From: Coriaria nepalensis
Taxonomy: Eukaryota > Streptophyta > Magnoliopsida > Cucurbitales > Coriariaceae
DNA length: 64,000 bases
Reading direction: 5' to 3'
Assembly: GCA_027186245.1 (NCBI GenBank)
Contig: CP114491.1
Location: 7,933,501 to 7,997,500 of the forward strand
Shown here: positions 1 through 11,718 of the stretch, one piece after another
Layout: every line of letters begins with the position of its first letter
Numbering within the stretch: position 1 is the stretch's first letter
Made by a program: the position numbers and the translations under genes
The notes under the pieces: model-generated
What the model was told of the DNA's origin: nothing
Seen by the model: only the letters and a program-made list of their open reading frames with translations
The model's database searches: none

Positions 1-2040
1 ATTGTAATTAGTTATCATAACATTGAATAATAGTCTTACAGATCTTGTTACTAACAGTAAGTATGTGGATCCTCTAATATTAAAACATAGTTTAAGGGGA
101 TAACGATGTTTCGTTTAAGGTAATTAAGATTTGCACCCATGAATTTATTGATATTAAGATAGTTTAATTCACTTTTTAATATATATATATAATTTGGCAT
201 CATTAATTTGTCTTCAGATTAGTTCTGTCAAATTTTTTAATTTCTATATTATTAAAGTTAATTTTTTTAGATAAAAAAAAAAGTTGATATAATATCTTTG
301 ATATAATTGATCGAGTACATCTTCAAGAATTGAATTAATTCGATTTCAATATAACTCAAGAAGAATACAAACTGTTTCGATCGATTTTTCATTAAAAAAA
401 ATCGAATTGTTTAGATCCATTTTCTTTTAACTAATATTTTCATTTTAAAAAATGTGTAAAAAAAATAAAATAAGAAATTAATATTAGAAAAGAAAGAAAG
501 CATAAAAATATATATTAAATTATATTTTCTTTTTTAAATGATGTGATATGTCATATCAATAATTAAATTATATTTTTAAATAAAATGACATGTCATTCAA
601 AAAAATGTTATATTACTTTTTTTATCGATAAAAATAATTAAATATTCTTAAAAAGTTTCATTTCAATAATATATGTATTAAAAAATTTGCCGAAAATAAT
701 ATAGGAATAAATTCATAAAAATCAAACTATACAAGATAGAAAGTGAGTTAACCCGATTACCAATTTACACCTCGAACTTTTTTACTTTTTAAGCGTTGGC
801 AACATTCAATATCAATGTGGCATTGGCATATAAGTGAAATGGTCCCCTCCAATTCCAAACATGAACTGCTATAATAAAGAAATTGTAAAAAGGAATGAAG
901 GTGAATAAACAGATAGCGATTGTTGGGGCTCTAATAGAAAGTGGAGAGCCTCCCCCAAAATGGAGGAAGACCAGACCAAAGTGCGCAGAGAGGAAAAGGT
1001 GGGCATATATTAGTCGTATTTAGTATTTTGTATTTGACATCCTGTTCAACATATACATATACATACATATATGTACATATATGCTTTATAAAGATGTTCT
1101 TCTTTTTCGTTTTTCCTTTGTGGGTTCATTTCTTGGAATCAACCCCACTTCCCTCAATATATTCTCTTCTCAACCAGTCATCTTTTCATCCAGTATATCA
1201 CTTATCAGACATCACACCCCTCTCTTTCTCTAATCAGAATCATTAGATGTTTTCAGAATAATGGGAGGCTTATTAGAAGAATATGGAAGCAATGGGTCAC
1301 TTCTAATTTGTTGTTTCATAAAGTAAAGAGACGTTGTTGCAGATGGGGTTATCAAAAAAAAAAAAAAGGTCAAGGTCATGAGTTAAGTATTAATGGTCAA
1401 GACATACTTATAGATTCTGTAAACTTTTTTGACCTTTGTGTGATACATCTTTCAAGCAAACAGTTTTGGTCTCTGGAATTGAAGTTCCCAATTGCTGTAT
1501 CCCCGAAGAGAGAGAAAATAAAGTGCATAGTGGTGATTTGGCTGGTGAAACGTGGGTTTGTGTATCAGATCATTTCCAAACTCCAGTTTTCCGCATCGAG
1601 TCCGCAACCGGAATTTAAGTTATGAAGTGAAGTAAATTTCACATTTGAGAAACCATTTGGGTAGATTGAAGTTTGGAGTCCAAACGGGAGTTTAGGAATC
1701 GTACGGCATTAACATATCATTCATAGCCATTTCTGACAACAGCAATCCCAAAAATTCAATCATCGTTAGAGAAACAAAGAAAATGAGTCTTCTCCTTCCT
1801 CGTTCTTAGACTTCAGAAAACCGTACACGGTACAATATCCTGTATCGAAATATAACGAGGAAGAAGAATGTTCCAAAAAAGTAATATTAAAGAAAACAGA
1901 CAACTAAAATACCACAAGAAACTTTCTCTAACAAGTATGTGAAAGCTAGATCTAAGTAAAGAATTACGAAAAGAGAAACACCAATTACAGGGAGGAAAAT
2001 GAATACACGAGAAAGAAACCCGAAAAAAAAAAAAAAAAGG
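1..2040. other. AT-rich intergenic spacer
   Basis: No convincing coding region is seen. The stretch is AT-rich with short homopolymers and small (TA)n and (ACATAT)n runs near 1050-1080. The open frames here (for example 941-1246 and 1308-1625 on the plus strand) have low-complexity composition and no recognisable domain. Around 1810-2040 the sequence is A-rich and purine-biased. Confidence 0.6.
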
Positions 2041-2045
2041 TCCCA

Positions 2046-2357
2046 TCAAGAGTTCATTGCCGGCTCATGCCCATGGACCCGCAATCGATAGATGCAAGTA
2101 AGAGAAGGGTTACCATGGTTTGATGTGAAATCGATAGATGGCGTCAACAATACCTGACCTGGATATGTCCAATAGAATGTTTGAGCATTGCTTTTATCGA
2201 GATCATAAGTAAACTCTAATAAGAGGAACATCTTTTCATTATCAATGGTCGATATGGGTTGATGCCCTTGAAGCCATCCAGGATCACTTGATCTATCAAA
2301 TGAAATGCTGTGTGTGGATAAAGGCGTGTTAGTACAGATACAACTAGGAGATTTCAA
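2046..2357 (-). CDS. Unidentified coding exon candidate or gene fragment
   Basis: An open frame of about 100 codons on the minus strand has ordinary protein composition, with a stretch around NEKMFLLLEFTYDLDKSN, and is unlike the low-complexity frames near it. Within it, a possible internal exon of about 2153-2311 is bounded by an acceptor (ACACACAG before CATTTC) and a donor (GGTCAG before GTATTG) in frame. I do not recognise the family and could not find matching flanking exons. It may be one exon of a gene, the end of a pseudogene, or chance. Confidence 0.25.
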   Translation of the reverse strand: MKSPSCICTNTPLSTHSISFDRSSDPGWLQGHQPISTIDNEKMFLLLEFTYDLDKSNAQTFYWTYPGQVLLTPSIDFTSNHGNPSLTCIYRLRVHGHEPAMNS

Positions 2358-2359
2358 AA

Positions 2360-3149
2360 GGATAACAATTCAACCCAAAAATAATGTGAAAATATCTGAC
2401 CTTGCTAGCTAAAGTTGTGATCGATTAATAGGTCATGATCCATTCTACAGAGTACAGACTACACAATGTTATACTTAATAGCCTATAATCCAAGTTTTTC
2501 CCTTAGAAGTCTTTATGGCTCCTCATCCTTCCTTGGTTTTTTGAACTTAAGATCTCAAAAATGGAACATCTAAACTCTTCTAAGTCTATGCTTCATCTCA
2601 AAAATCTGGATCGTGTAGACAGTTAAAGAAATTTTATCAAGCACCAACCCCTTCCTATTTTCTGTGTTCTGAATTTGGTGCTCGGAAAACTGCTTATAGA
2701 AGAGAAAACAAAAGTAGATGAACCATCAAAAGCTGATATACTCCCTGGAGGACCTCAATCATGAGTTGGAGGCACATACTTACAGTGGGAAGTTGAGACA
2801 CTCAAAACAGCCTTGTTATCGACCAAAGTTGCTAAAGAAGAAACGATAAAGGGAATCTACCAAAGTTGAGGCTCATACCGCATGATGTTTCCATGTAGTT
2901 TGGAGCGGTATGAAGACACCTAGTCACCCTTAATATAGACACGATCTACCAAGACTCCAAAATTTGTTCATCTGGAACATGACCATATTATATTACATAA
3001 TTGAAGATTAATGGATCAGAATTTAACTTAACAAAATACAAGCCATGAAGAAAAAGAAAAAGAAAAAAAACATGCAGTCAAAAACCAAGAATCCTCAACA
3101 AGCATCAGAAATTCATCCAAAATTCATTTCACAGTTGAAACTACAGATT
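2360..3149. other. Intergenic spacer
   Basis: No gene could be supported. The base composition is more balanced than in the first 2 kb, so undetected short exons belonging to the candidate at 2046-2357 are possible. The right end probably includes the 3' UTR of the bZIP gene, which ends at 3375 on the minus strand. Confidence 0.4.
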
Positions 3150-3374
3150 TTAACGGCTGCCGGAAAATAGTCCATCAAGAAAAAAGCTCAGCCCGAAAGT
3201 TCTACGGTAAGCCAATGGAAGAACAGAGTCGACATAGTAAAAGAAAAAAAAAAAAAAACTGTGAAAAGTACTAGTACAATTACAAATGGGTGGCCATTGA
3301 ATCATCTTTTCGACACAGATTTTTTTTTCCCGAGAGAGCATTAAATACAAACAAAACCCGAAATAACTCGAAAG

Positions 3375-4858
3375 TTAGAGCGGGGAAGATGCAGTTCTCC
3401 TTAGCTGATACTTTGGCTCGGGAGGTGGTGCCGTCGTCAGCATCTTCTCCAGCTCCTGCATATTGATCAAGAAAACTGGGTTTTGATATATAGTCACAAT
3501 AGAGTGATTTATATATATCAGAAATACAATGTCTATATCTTAATGAAAGTTTCTCTTAACGAATGAAACTTTTGACCACTTAAAGACTAGCAGGGATTTT
3601 TTCACAACAAATTATAATGGAAAAAACAAGACGGGCTGAATGCCTCAACATGCTATTTATATGAAAACTACTGTATATGGGGCAACAAAGATACTAGCTC
3701 AATGCCATGTCTATAAATCTATTTGTTTGGTAAGGGCATAATACAAATGAATCCATTCCGACAACCTAAAAACAAGTCTATCCAAACATCACGCAACAAA
3801 AGCAAATATATCCCACTTAACAGCCCAGAAGAGAAAAGAAGGACAATATCCTTACCTTCTGCTTGCTAAGCCTCTCATTTTCCTCCTCCAATCTCGAAAC
3901 CTTGTTCTCCAGCTCAGTAGTATAAGCCTGTTCAAGAAAGCACCCACTCTTACAACACAACAAATAGAGGAAAAAGAAGGCATGATTTCTATTTTTCTTT
4001 TTTCCTTCTTTTTTTGGGGCATTTCTTTTAAGTTCTACTGACCTGCTTCCTAGCTCGTGATCGAGCAGCCGATTCCCGATTCTTAATCATCCTCTTCTGC
4101 CTCCTCTCCACTGTCTTCTCAATAATTTCCTCCGGGTTTCCCCTCTTTCTTCCAACCATCTGAGAATCTGACAATGTCCCCATCAAAGGAGAAGGCACTC
4201 CTACCGGATTCTCCCCGTACACAACTTCCATCCCACCTCCATCCATATGCATAGGCTGGCCCGGAATATAAACTCCCATCATACTCTGTTGTGGGAACTG
4301 CACCCACTGCTGTGCCTGTCCCAGAAATTGAGGCCCCACATTTCCCCCCTCAACTACTTCCATACTACTTTTCTTACCAGAACAACCTTCTGCTTCTGCC
4401 ACAACGCCCGCTTTTACCAAAAAGTCCTCCAATGTCATCTCCCCCAAAGTGGATTGCCTCTCCCCTGCCGGCTTCTTCATCTTGTCCCCGTCATTTGCAT
4501 CTTTTTTTTGTTGGATATCTCTCCATACCTCATCCACTGTTTTCTTACTAAGCGCGCTGGTTAATGAAATGCTCGCCTGGTGCTGAAGTGTCACTGTCTG
4601 ATTTGCCAATTGGGTCCCACCACCATTGCCTTCGACATCCATACCGACGGATGATTGGTTTGCTTCGACGATCCATACGTTTTTGAGAAGCTCGTCTAGG
4701 TTCATGCTGCTAAGCGGCTTTCCTAAGTCACCTAATTGGTTTTGAACCTCGTCTAGAGTGAGACTATACATTGAGCTTTGACGGGCTAATGGCTGGAATT
4801 GCGATTGTTTGCCGTTACTATCTCCCCCACCTTGAGATCCCATTGTTTGAATCCCCAT
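3375..4858 (-). CDS. AREB3: ABI5-like bZIP transcription factor (AREB3/DPBF3 type)
   Basis: Three coding exons on the minus strand (4858-4043, 3927-3856, 3455-3375) give a 322-residue protein, close to the family's usual size. It has all the hallmarks of group A bZIP factors that bind ABRE (ACGTG) sites and act in abscisic acid signalling in the nucleus. These are conserved phospho-motif C1 near residue 27 (RQSSMYSLTLDEVQNQLG), C2 (KKTVDEVWRDIQQ), C3 (STLGEMTLEDFLVKAG), and the basic region MIKNRESAARSRARKQ ending exactly at the first exon junction. A leucine zipper follows in exon 2 (ELENKVSRLEEENERL), and the C4 end is LRRTASSPL. The family is regulated by SnRK2 phosphorylation at the RxxS/T sites in these motifs. 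A 5'-UTR intron probably runs from about 5720 to 4991. A second in-frame ATG lies five codons after the first. AREB3/DPBF3 is the closest member by recall. Confidence 0.93.
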
Positions 4859-6010
4859 TTACCAATCTCCGACTCAAAAATTCAATACCATGATTATCAA
4901 GCTTCTATAACAGCCATCGTCTATACGCCATATAAGCTCAAATAATGCAATCCCTGTTGGAAGTCAAGATTGAGCCACTTAATTAAGTCCTGCAATTTCA
5001 AGCAAGGGAAAATAAGAACAAAACACAAAAAAACAAAGATGTGGGTCAAAAAGATAAGTTGAAGTTAATTTTTATTTTCATGCAGAGTGAATGAATGAAT
5101 GGGGAGGGATGCATGGAGAAGAAAGCTTAAACCTTCCAAAAAGATCATACGATGATTTCGGTTGTATTAAGGTGATAGGGTCAAGGATCAAGGCTCAACA
5201 CTAATATATGTATTGTACCAACAAAACTAAAACCAGATAATTAGAAGTTTGTAGTTTGCATTAAAAAACAAAAAATAAAAATAAACGGTAATATTATCAA
5301 ATCTACTTCTGATTTCTGACCCATTAGACCAGTAAAAAAAAAAACAGCTTCATGATCTTATCAAGCCAAGAAATTTGAATGCCATTACTGGAATTAAAGC
5401 CCATGGAAAGGAAGTAAGGCACAAAAAAAGAAGAAGGAAAATATTAAAAATAAAATAAATATAAACCCAAGAGTAAGGGAAAAAAAAAAAACCCCCATCG
5501 AAACAGAGATAAAATGGAAAAACTGGGTTTGCATGCAATGATATCAGTGATTCCCATTGAAGCACTGAAATTTAAAAAAAAAAAATTCTGAAACCAAAAA
5601 ATAAAAAGAAAAAAAAGAAAGTAAGATCAAAATCTCCATTTTGTTTCCCAAACGCGAAATAGAAACATAATTTAGAGGGAAAAGATAAAAGGTAGAAGAA
5701 GAAGAAGAAGAATGGGAGTACCTGGTTTGGTATGGGAGCTGGGTCCGATCTGAATCTGATAATTGGTATTGCAAAAAGAAAAAAGGAAACAAAAGGGGAG
5801 AAATTTGAGTAATCTGATCAGCTGGAAATCATAAAAAATGTAGTACTTTTGTTATTTTATAATGCAGAGAGGGAAGAACGAAGAAGTGGGAACTGGGAAG
5901 AGGGAGAGGGACAAACCCAGGTGTGAGAGAGAGAGGAGAGAGGAGAGTGAGAGTGTGTGTGAGAAAAAGCAAGAGTGAGAAAATGAGGATTATAGTAATA
6001 CTGTTTTCCA
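4859..6010 (-). promoter_or_regulatory. 5'-UTR, UTR intron and proximal promoter of the bZIP gene
   Basis: A donor-like site (CCAAACCAG before GTACTC, near 5720) and an acceptor-like site (TTGCAG near 4992) suggest a 5'-UTR intron of about 730 bases. Purine/pyrimidine-rich (GA)n sequence at about 5900-5960 is typical of plant 5' UTRs. The exact transcription start is not visible. Confidence 0.5.
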
Positions 6011-8100
6011 CACGAGTTTACAGACAAAAACTCAGTGTTCGTTAATATTACTTTTTTTTTTCTCTCTAATTTTTTTTTTTAATTTTTACTCTTCCTAATT
6101 TTTATGTTACTGGAAGATTTATGTGATGGGTCCCACATTCTATGGATTGTGCGTAGATAATATTTTCCCTATCTATTATGACGTCATAAAAACAAATAAA
6201 AAATAATTTTACGAAATTAAATCACCTCTTAAAATATGACTTTTTGATGAAGATAGAAGTTAGTTATAAATCTATGTTTTATTAATTTAATATTATTTTT
6301 ATGACAAAATCGTTAAGGTTGTTGGTTAGTTATTACATGTTAGAAGTTCTCGTAAAAACATTTAACCATTTACTCGTAGACTTATTTAAATTAAATGTTT
6401 TTTTTTATTTTCGTTGTCGTTGAGGTTAGAGAAAAATAACAGTCTAAAAAGCAATTAGCACTTTCTTAAAAAATATTCTGGGAAAAAGTTTGCATGTGTG
6501 CAAGCTCATGCGTTAATCATGAGGCCCCCATTTTGTTTGGTCGACCTGCGCTACCATTTACGAGGATTCTGTTTCCTATTCTGATTAGTTTATTTTCTTA
6601 TTAAATTTTTTTAACTTAATTTATCCGTCACGTGATAGGCTTCTTCTTCTAAACAGTTCACTTGAATAGAACCACTTCAAACTCGGTATGAGCAGAAAAA
6701 TTGCCCTGTTCGAGACCATTCAAATTTTATCTTTGAACCGGTCGGATATCATAATTTATAATTTATTTAATAATTTAATGAGATTTTCGATCCGTCGAGT
6801 ATTATAATTTCTTATTTATTCGATGGGTCGATAAGATTTTCGACTCGTCGAGTATCATAACTTCTTGTTTACTTGATAGATCGATAAAACTTTCGACCTA
6901 TTAAGTATCATAATTTCTAGTTTACTTAACGGGTTGATAGGACTTTTGACCCGTCAAGTATCATAACTATTAGTTTATGAAATGAGTAATAATTCAAAAA
7001 ATAGAATTATTAATATATTTTAAGACTATCTTGATATAATAGTAAAAAAGAATAAAATCAAAATCAAAACATAGACGATAAAATATATTACTATATATTA
7101 TTAAGGTATTACTACATATTATTAATTTAACGTATCATGAAAGTATCAAACGAGGATGACTGATTGTGTTACGTAGCTGAGATGGAGTGTATTAGCTGCA
7201 AGTCCGGTCATGGAATTGCCAATTGGAAATTACGATAAAGATACACGATAGAAGTCAAGAGGGAAAAATATATCATCAAAATTGGGAAAGTTTTGATAAG
7301 AGAGTTATCAAATTAATGATAGATGATAAAAGTTGTATTAAGAATTATGTGTAAAAGTAAAATTATAAAATAGTATAAAAAAGTGAGAATAAAATTATTA
7401 AAATTAAGATATAATTAAATAATTCTTAAAACTAATTAAACGATTGAATCGAATTTTTAAAAATATTGAGTTTTACTTTTTTTTGTTTTAGATAGAAATT
7501 TAAAATAATATCTTAAGCGCCTTAATAAAGAAGAGCATGGATTAAGATATAATAACTCATCTTAATCATGTTTATAATATATAACAAAACAAGCGAAATC
7601 TCTTGTAATATTTTGTTTAGGACGTAACTTAAACTTTCATAAATCACAATGCATTGAATAGTCACTCAAATTAAATAAAAAAATTAACTATAAAAAGAAA
7701 AAAAAAGAAAATAAAAAAAGAAAATAAATATTTCAAAATTACCAAATTCGCGGGATTCTAATAGCCTTCGAATTTACCGCGAGACGAGGAACAGTTACAT
7801 GACAGAAAATAACTGAAATTCTGAACGCGAATAAAAATATATAAGAAATAAAGCAAAAAATGAAAAACTTCTTGTTAAAAATGCGGGCGTGTAGTTGCGG
7901 ACGTGAAGGCAACATTGAAATCGGCCAAAATCCACAAATTATTTTTATTTTTTAATTAATTGAAATTAAATTTTCCGCTTTGCGTAACGAATAAACAACC
8001 GAGTTTGGCCGTAATTTGTTTGGAATCCACAAAGACTAAAAACGTGAACAGAAGAAACAAGATCAAATCTACGAGGGCGATAACAGTACAAGGGATAGAA
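6011..8100. other. AT-rich intergenic spacer with tandem repeats
   Basis: No coding region is seen. The stretch contains the 53-base tandem repeat described separately (6736-6985) and otherwise simple AT-rich sequence. The right end (from roughly 7950) leads into the promoter and 5' UTR of the UBA-domain gene. Confidence 0.6.
6736..6985. repeat. Degenerate tandem repeat, about 53-base unit, about 4.5 copies
   Basis: Copies begin near 6736 (partial), 6782, 6835, 6888 and 6941. Each holds a core like TTTTCGACTCGTCGAGTATC, then ATAATTTCTTGTTTA, then a GATGGGTCGATA-like end. The end of one copy and the start of the next form an inverted repeat (GGGTCGA...TCGACCC type), so each junction can fold into a hairpin. 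Copies differ at several positions, so the array is not recent. Confidence 0.75.
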
Positions 8101-8176
8101 AACGAATTTCGGATGATCTCATCTCTCTTTGTCGTCGTGATCATCATCTTCAATCATCGTAATCGTTTTTTTTCCG

Positions 8177-9082
8177 GTAAATTCTTAGTACTTTTTTTGA
8201 TAATTTTTTTTTTTGTTTTTTGTTTTTTTGTTCTCATTTCGATGTTGAGGATGATAGATCGGTGATTCCAGGGCTTTTGGTATGAGTGTAGCCTGTTTAT
8301 TTCGTGCGATCGGAAACCATTTTTTGTTGTAATTTGGATCCGAGTTTGTTTTGTGGAGATCAGAGAGGAAGTTGGAGGATATCTTAAGCTTTTGAATTGT
8401 GTGATTGGAGTTTTTCTAGGTCTGATGTGGCTTTTTATTCTTTGAATTTTTGTGGTTTTCTTGTTTCGGAGTGGCGAATCGCTTCTGCATTTTCAGTTTT
8501 TGTATTGCTATTCTGAATGCAGGACAATGTGTGGTCGGATGTGATTTTCTATGTTTTGTTTATGCCATCTTTTGGTTTCTGGATTTTGAATTTGATTTGT
8601 GTAATATTTGACGATTTGGATTTGTGCTTAATCTCATTTTCCTTTTTCAGGTGAAAATTTTACGCATGAGTTGTTTGTTCATGTAACTTGACATTTTTCT
8701 ATATGCTTCTTCTGCATTTTCCTCTCTTTGGCTGTAATTGATGATATTTTTGTTTATGTTTGGCACCGTAATCTAGGAGTTTCCAAATGGTTCACGACTA
8801 ATCGTTTTGAAATTTAACTTCTGCTCCTTCTTAGTTTTCCATTTTGGTGATGGTCGGTTGTTCGTCTGTGTTTTTTGCTTTAATTTTCCCTCATGTTCTC
8901 AAAATTAGGGGAAGTAATAAAATGCGCAATTTTCATATTGTTCACATTTGGCCATTTGGGGTGGTACTTACTACTTAGATATAGGAACTGATTTCCTTAT
9001 AATTTTGAAACTCTTATCGTCTCGATTTACATAGTTCAAGGTACACGAGATTGGAACTGATTATCCTTTTAACTTTTTGTAG
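8177..9082 (+). other. Probable 5'-UTR intron of the UBA-domain gene
   Basis: A donor-like site (TTCCG before GTAAATTC) near 8177 and an acceptor (TTTTTGTAG) ending near 9082 flank T-rich sequence without sustained coding potential. The acceptor lies about 20 bases before the gene's ATG, as is common for plant leader introns. This is inferred from splice signals only. Confidence 0.6.
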
Positions 9083-9103
9083 GAATAGTTAGTTACTTTG
9101 AAA

Positions 9104-10945
9104 ATGCCTGCTTCAAAATCCAAGTCCAAATCCAAGGATAAGACATCTGCGAGGGCTACCAAGGAACAACAAAAGTCTTCTTTATTAAAGGCTTCGGCTG
9201 CTAGCAATGCAATCGGTACTGCAGCGAGTGGATACAATCCAATCTCTGGAACATTCCACACCATTGAAACATCAACAGTTGCCACCTCTCCGCCTTTCCA
9301 TGACAATGGTCAGTTCCACAATATAGGTGATACAGATGAACATTCTAGCGCACATGGTACTGTATCTGAATATGACTCAGTATCAAACAATGGTAGCTGC
9401 TCTGGTGAGTCAGAGGATACAAAAGAGAAGAATGCTAGTAATACTCCTCGGCAGGAAACAATACCTGGTACGGACAATGATAGAAGAGAGAAGATCCGTC
9501 TGACGAATGAAAGGAAGCACCAGAGACAGAAAGAGAGGCGGGCTCAGGACTTGCATGATCGTTGCATTAGCTATCTGATGTCAAGAAAGCTGGACATACT
9601 TTCTCAGCAGCTGGTAGCAATGGGTTTCTTATCCGAGCTGGCCACCCTGGCATTGATGTTAAATGAAGGGAAGTTAGAGGGATCGGTCTCCTGGCTTTGT
9701 GAACGAAGTGGGAGAGCTCAGAACAAGGAGACTTTTAATATTGCTAATGGTGGAGGTACCTTGAAGATTGATGTCAGTGAGGAGCTCAATCATATTTCAG
9801 CATTAGAAGCGCTCTACAAATGCCCAAAGCAAGAGGTGGAAAGAGCTGTAGTGGCCTGTGAAGGCAATCTGGAGAAGGCAGAAGAGAGCCTAAGGGCACA
9901 AAAGCAAGAGCAGCCTCCTCCTACCCAATCAAAGTCCACAGAAACAGAAAATGGGAACATGGTGAAAACACAAGAATCACCTTCATCTTTACTATCCGTG
10001 CAGTACAGAAGGAATGAAAGAGATTCCAACCACATCAACGGAACCAATATGGTATCAACACTTTTAGAACCTGGGAATAATGGAAACTTGCAGTCTTCAA
10101 AGATCAATCGACCTAAATCACTGTTAGAGAAAAGGTGGCTTAATAATGGATCGGGCCATTTAAACCCAACATTGTCTCCTCCACCTGAACAAGTATTACC
10201 TGAAAAAGTGGACAGTAGGCTTGGTATTTCTGGAAATGAAGGGAGGAGTATAAATCAAGGAATAGTAAGGGAGCCTGTAATCGTCATGCAGCATCCCCAA
10301 TCCATAAATGCCAAACCAAAACCCATCTCTACTGCCTTTCCCTTGGGAACAACTGGATGCTATACAAATAATATTTATCCAGGTGGTACGGAAGATACAA
10401 ATGGAAAAATGTTACATAATCAGAACATTAGAAAATTTCGCCCGGAAGATAGAAGAAACATAGACCACTTCTATTGTCCAGCTCCTTACAAAGAGGCACC
10501 ATGCATGGTGGGTTCGTCTTCACTAATGGCTCCTTTTGAGCACAGGGGCTCACCGAGCACAATAGGTGGTGCATCTTCATCTTCACTTGCAGTTCCATCT
10601 TCTCTTGGACTATTTTCTGGCCGGAGCTCAGCCAGAACATACGGGACATTATCACAGGTTGACTGGAACACTGGTGGAATGATGCCAGATTTTGACTACA
10701 CTAGTATAGACTGGACTTTGAATTACCCGTCTTCTAAATCGTCCGGGCTGTGGTTAGGGCTTTCTTCTTTACTGAGGAATGGTCCAGGGATGAGGCTGAA
10801 CCAACAAGGGATGAGGACAAATGGGGGCGCAGCTACGGAATTGTCTTCTACTTCTGCAACTGGTTTGAGGGAATGGACCTCTCCCTTTGCAGGAAAGGAC
10901 ATCTTTAGTGCACCCAGGCAGTTTGTTACTTCTCCATCTCCATAG
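9104..10945 (+). CDS. Plant UBA-domain protein, uncharacterised (At5g12120-like)
   Basis: Intronless coding region of 613 residues. The ATG at 9104 is preferred: the frame is open six bases earlier only through a TTG. The N-terminus is Lys/Ser-rich (SKSKSKSKDK), followed by an acidic Ser/Asn-rich stretch. A basic helix comes next (about residues 125-150, rich in RREKIR and RKHQRQKERRAQ). Two UBA-like three-helix segments follow, at about 165-205 (LVAMGFLSELATLALMLNEG) and about 228-268 (ISALEALYKCPKQEVERAVV). UBA domains bind ubiquitin. The long C-terminal half is disordered, Ser/Gly-rich, with a recognisable DFDYTSIDWTL block near residue 535. Plant homologues are annotated only as ubiquitin-associated/EF-Ts-like domain proteins. 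The molecular role is unknown, and ubiquitin binding is an inference from the fold. Confidence 0.85.
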   Translation: MPASKSKSKSKDKTSARATKEQQKSSLLKASAASNAIGTAASGYNPISGTFHTIETSTVATSPPFHDNGQFHNIGDTDEHSSAHGTVSEYDSVSNNGSCSGESEDTKEKNASNTPRQETIPGTDNDRREKIRLTNERKHQRQKERRAQDLHDRCISYLMSRKLDILSQQLVAMGFLSELATLALMLNEGKLEGSVSWLCERSGRAQNKETFNIANGGGTLKIDVSEELNHISALEALYKCPKQEVERAVVACEGNLEKAEESLRAQKQEQPPPTQSKSTETENGNMVKTQESPSSLLSVQYRRNERDSNHINGTNMVSTLLEPGNNGNLQSSKINRPKSLLEKRWLNNGSGHLNPTLSPPPEQVLPEKVDSRLGISGNEGRSINQGIVREPVIVMQHPQSINAKPKPISTAFPLGTTGCYTNNIYPGGTEDTNGKMLHNQNIRKFRPEDRRNIDHFYCPAPYKEAPCMVGSSSLMAPFEHRGSPSTIGGASSSSLAVPSSLGLFSGRSSARTYGTLSQVDWNTGGMMPDFDYTSIDWTLNYPSSKSSGLWLGLSSLLRNGPGMRLNQQGMRTNGGAATELSSTSATGLREWTSPFAGKDIFSAPRQFVTSPSP

Positions 10946-11327
10946 AGAGACTTGTGGGGGTTGGGTACTTTTATCATAATAAAAAGAGGGACAGAACGAT
11001 TTGGCCGCTCAGTATTCGGAAGTTTGTTTCTTGTTCGCCAATTAATATGTATTTCATAGTTATGTCCATTGCTTCTCTCTCTCTCGCTCTCTCCAGTTAG
11101 TTTAATGTTCTGCCTAAGAAAATTTTCAAAACTTTTCAAAAATTGGAATCAAGGATAGGTCTTATGAACTGGAATCAGGACTATCATAATGGTATGAACC
11201 TGAAGAAGTCACAAAGTTATTTTAGCCCACAAATATGCTGAATGATAACTTCAAAAATAACATTCATATATGAAAATAGAAGAATTGATTAAAAAAATCA
11301 TTTAATATTAACTCATTCTAAGACAAC
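10946..11327. other. 3' UTR and spacer
   Basis: Probably the 3' UTR of the UBA-domain gene, including a (CT)n run at about 11072-11092, followed by AT-rich spacer up to the E1 pseudogene. No coding feature is seen. Confidence 0.5.
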
Positions 11328-11718
11328 CTAAACGGAAGTAGATGGATATAGTAGACATATCAATGTCATTGCCTCCATCATCATCCAATGATTCAAATGC
11401 CTAGAATACAGAGGCAGCTCCGCCATTCCAACTTTCTGACGAGGAAACCTATACAACAAACAATGCAAAAAACTTAAGACATATGACTTCTCCAATTGTA
11501 CGATTGTCTCTAAAAACCCATGTCCCATACACTCCACCTCATGTCTCGGTACGTAACCGTCTTGGGAGGGACCAGCTTGGCCTTGGAGAACAACAGGTGC
11601 GCGAGGTTGGCGAACATGTTATGGAAACCCCTCTACCTTATGTACACCTTCTAGTACCTTGTAAGGTTCAAGATAGACAAGATCGGTTGCCATAGCAGCT
11701 GAGGTCACAATTGCCAGG
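11328..11718 (-). pseudogene. Ubiquitin-activating enzyme E1 pseudogene, C-terminal part
   Basis: Read on the minus strand from the edge of the LTR element, the conceptual translation in shifting frames matches the C-terminal part of plant UBA1. It shows AMATDLVYLEPYKVLEG followed by HKVE, then a block like MFANLAHLLFSKAKLVPPK with TYRDMRWSVWD, then after a deletion ELPLYSRHLNH and the terminal acidic tail ending ISIYFR. Frameshifts and a missing part of the ubiquitin-fold domain show that it is broken. The continuation towards the N-terminus is on the far side of the retrotransposon at 16562. Identification rests on several short but strongly conserved blocks in the right order. Confidence 0.85.

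Noticed and set aside
10723..11139. 138-codon minus-strand open frame overlapping the UBA-domain gene end
   Set aside because: Antisense shadow of the conserved C-terminal coding sequence, with no recognisable content.
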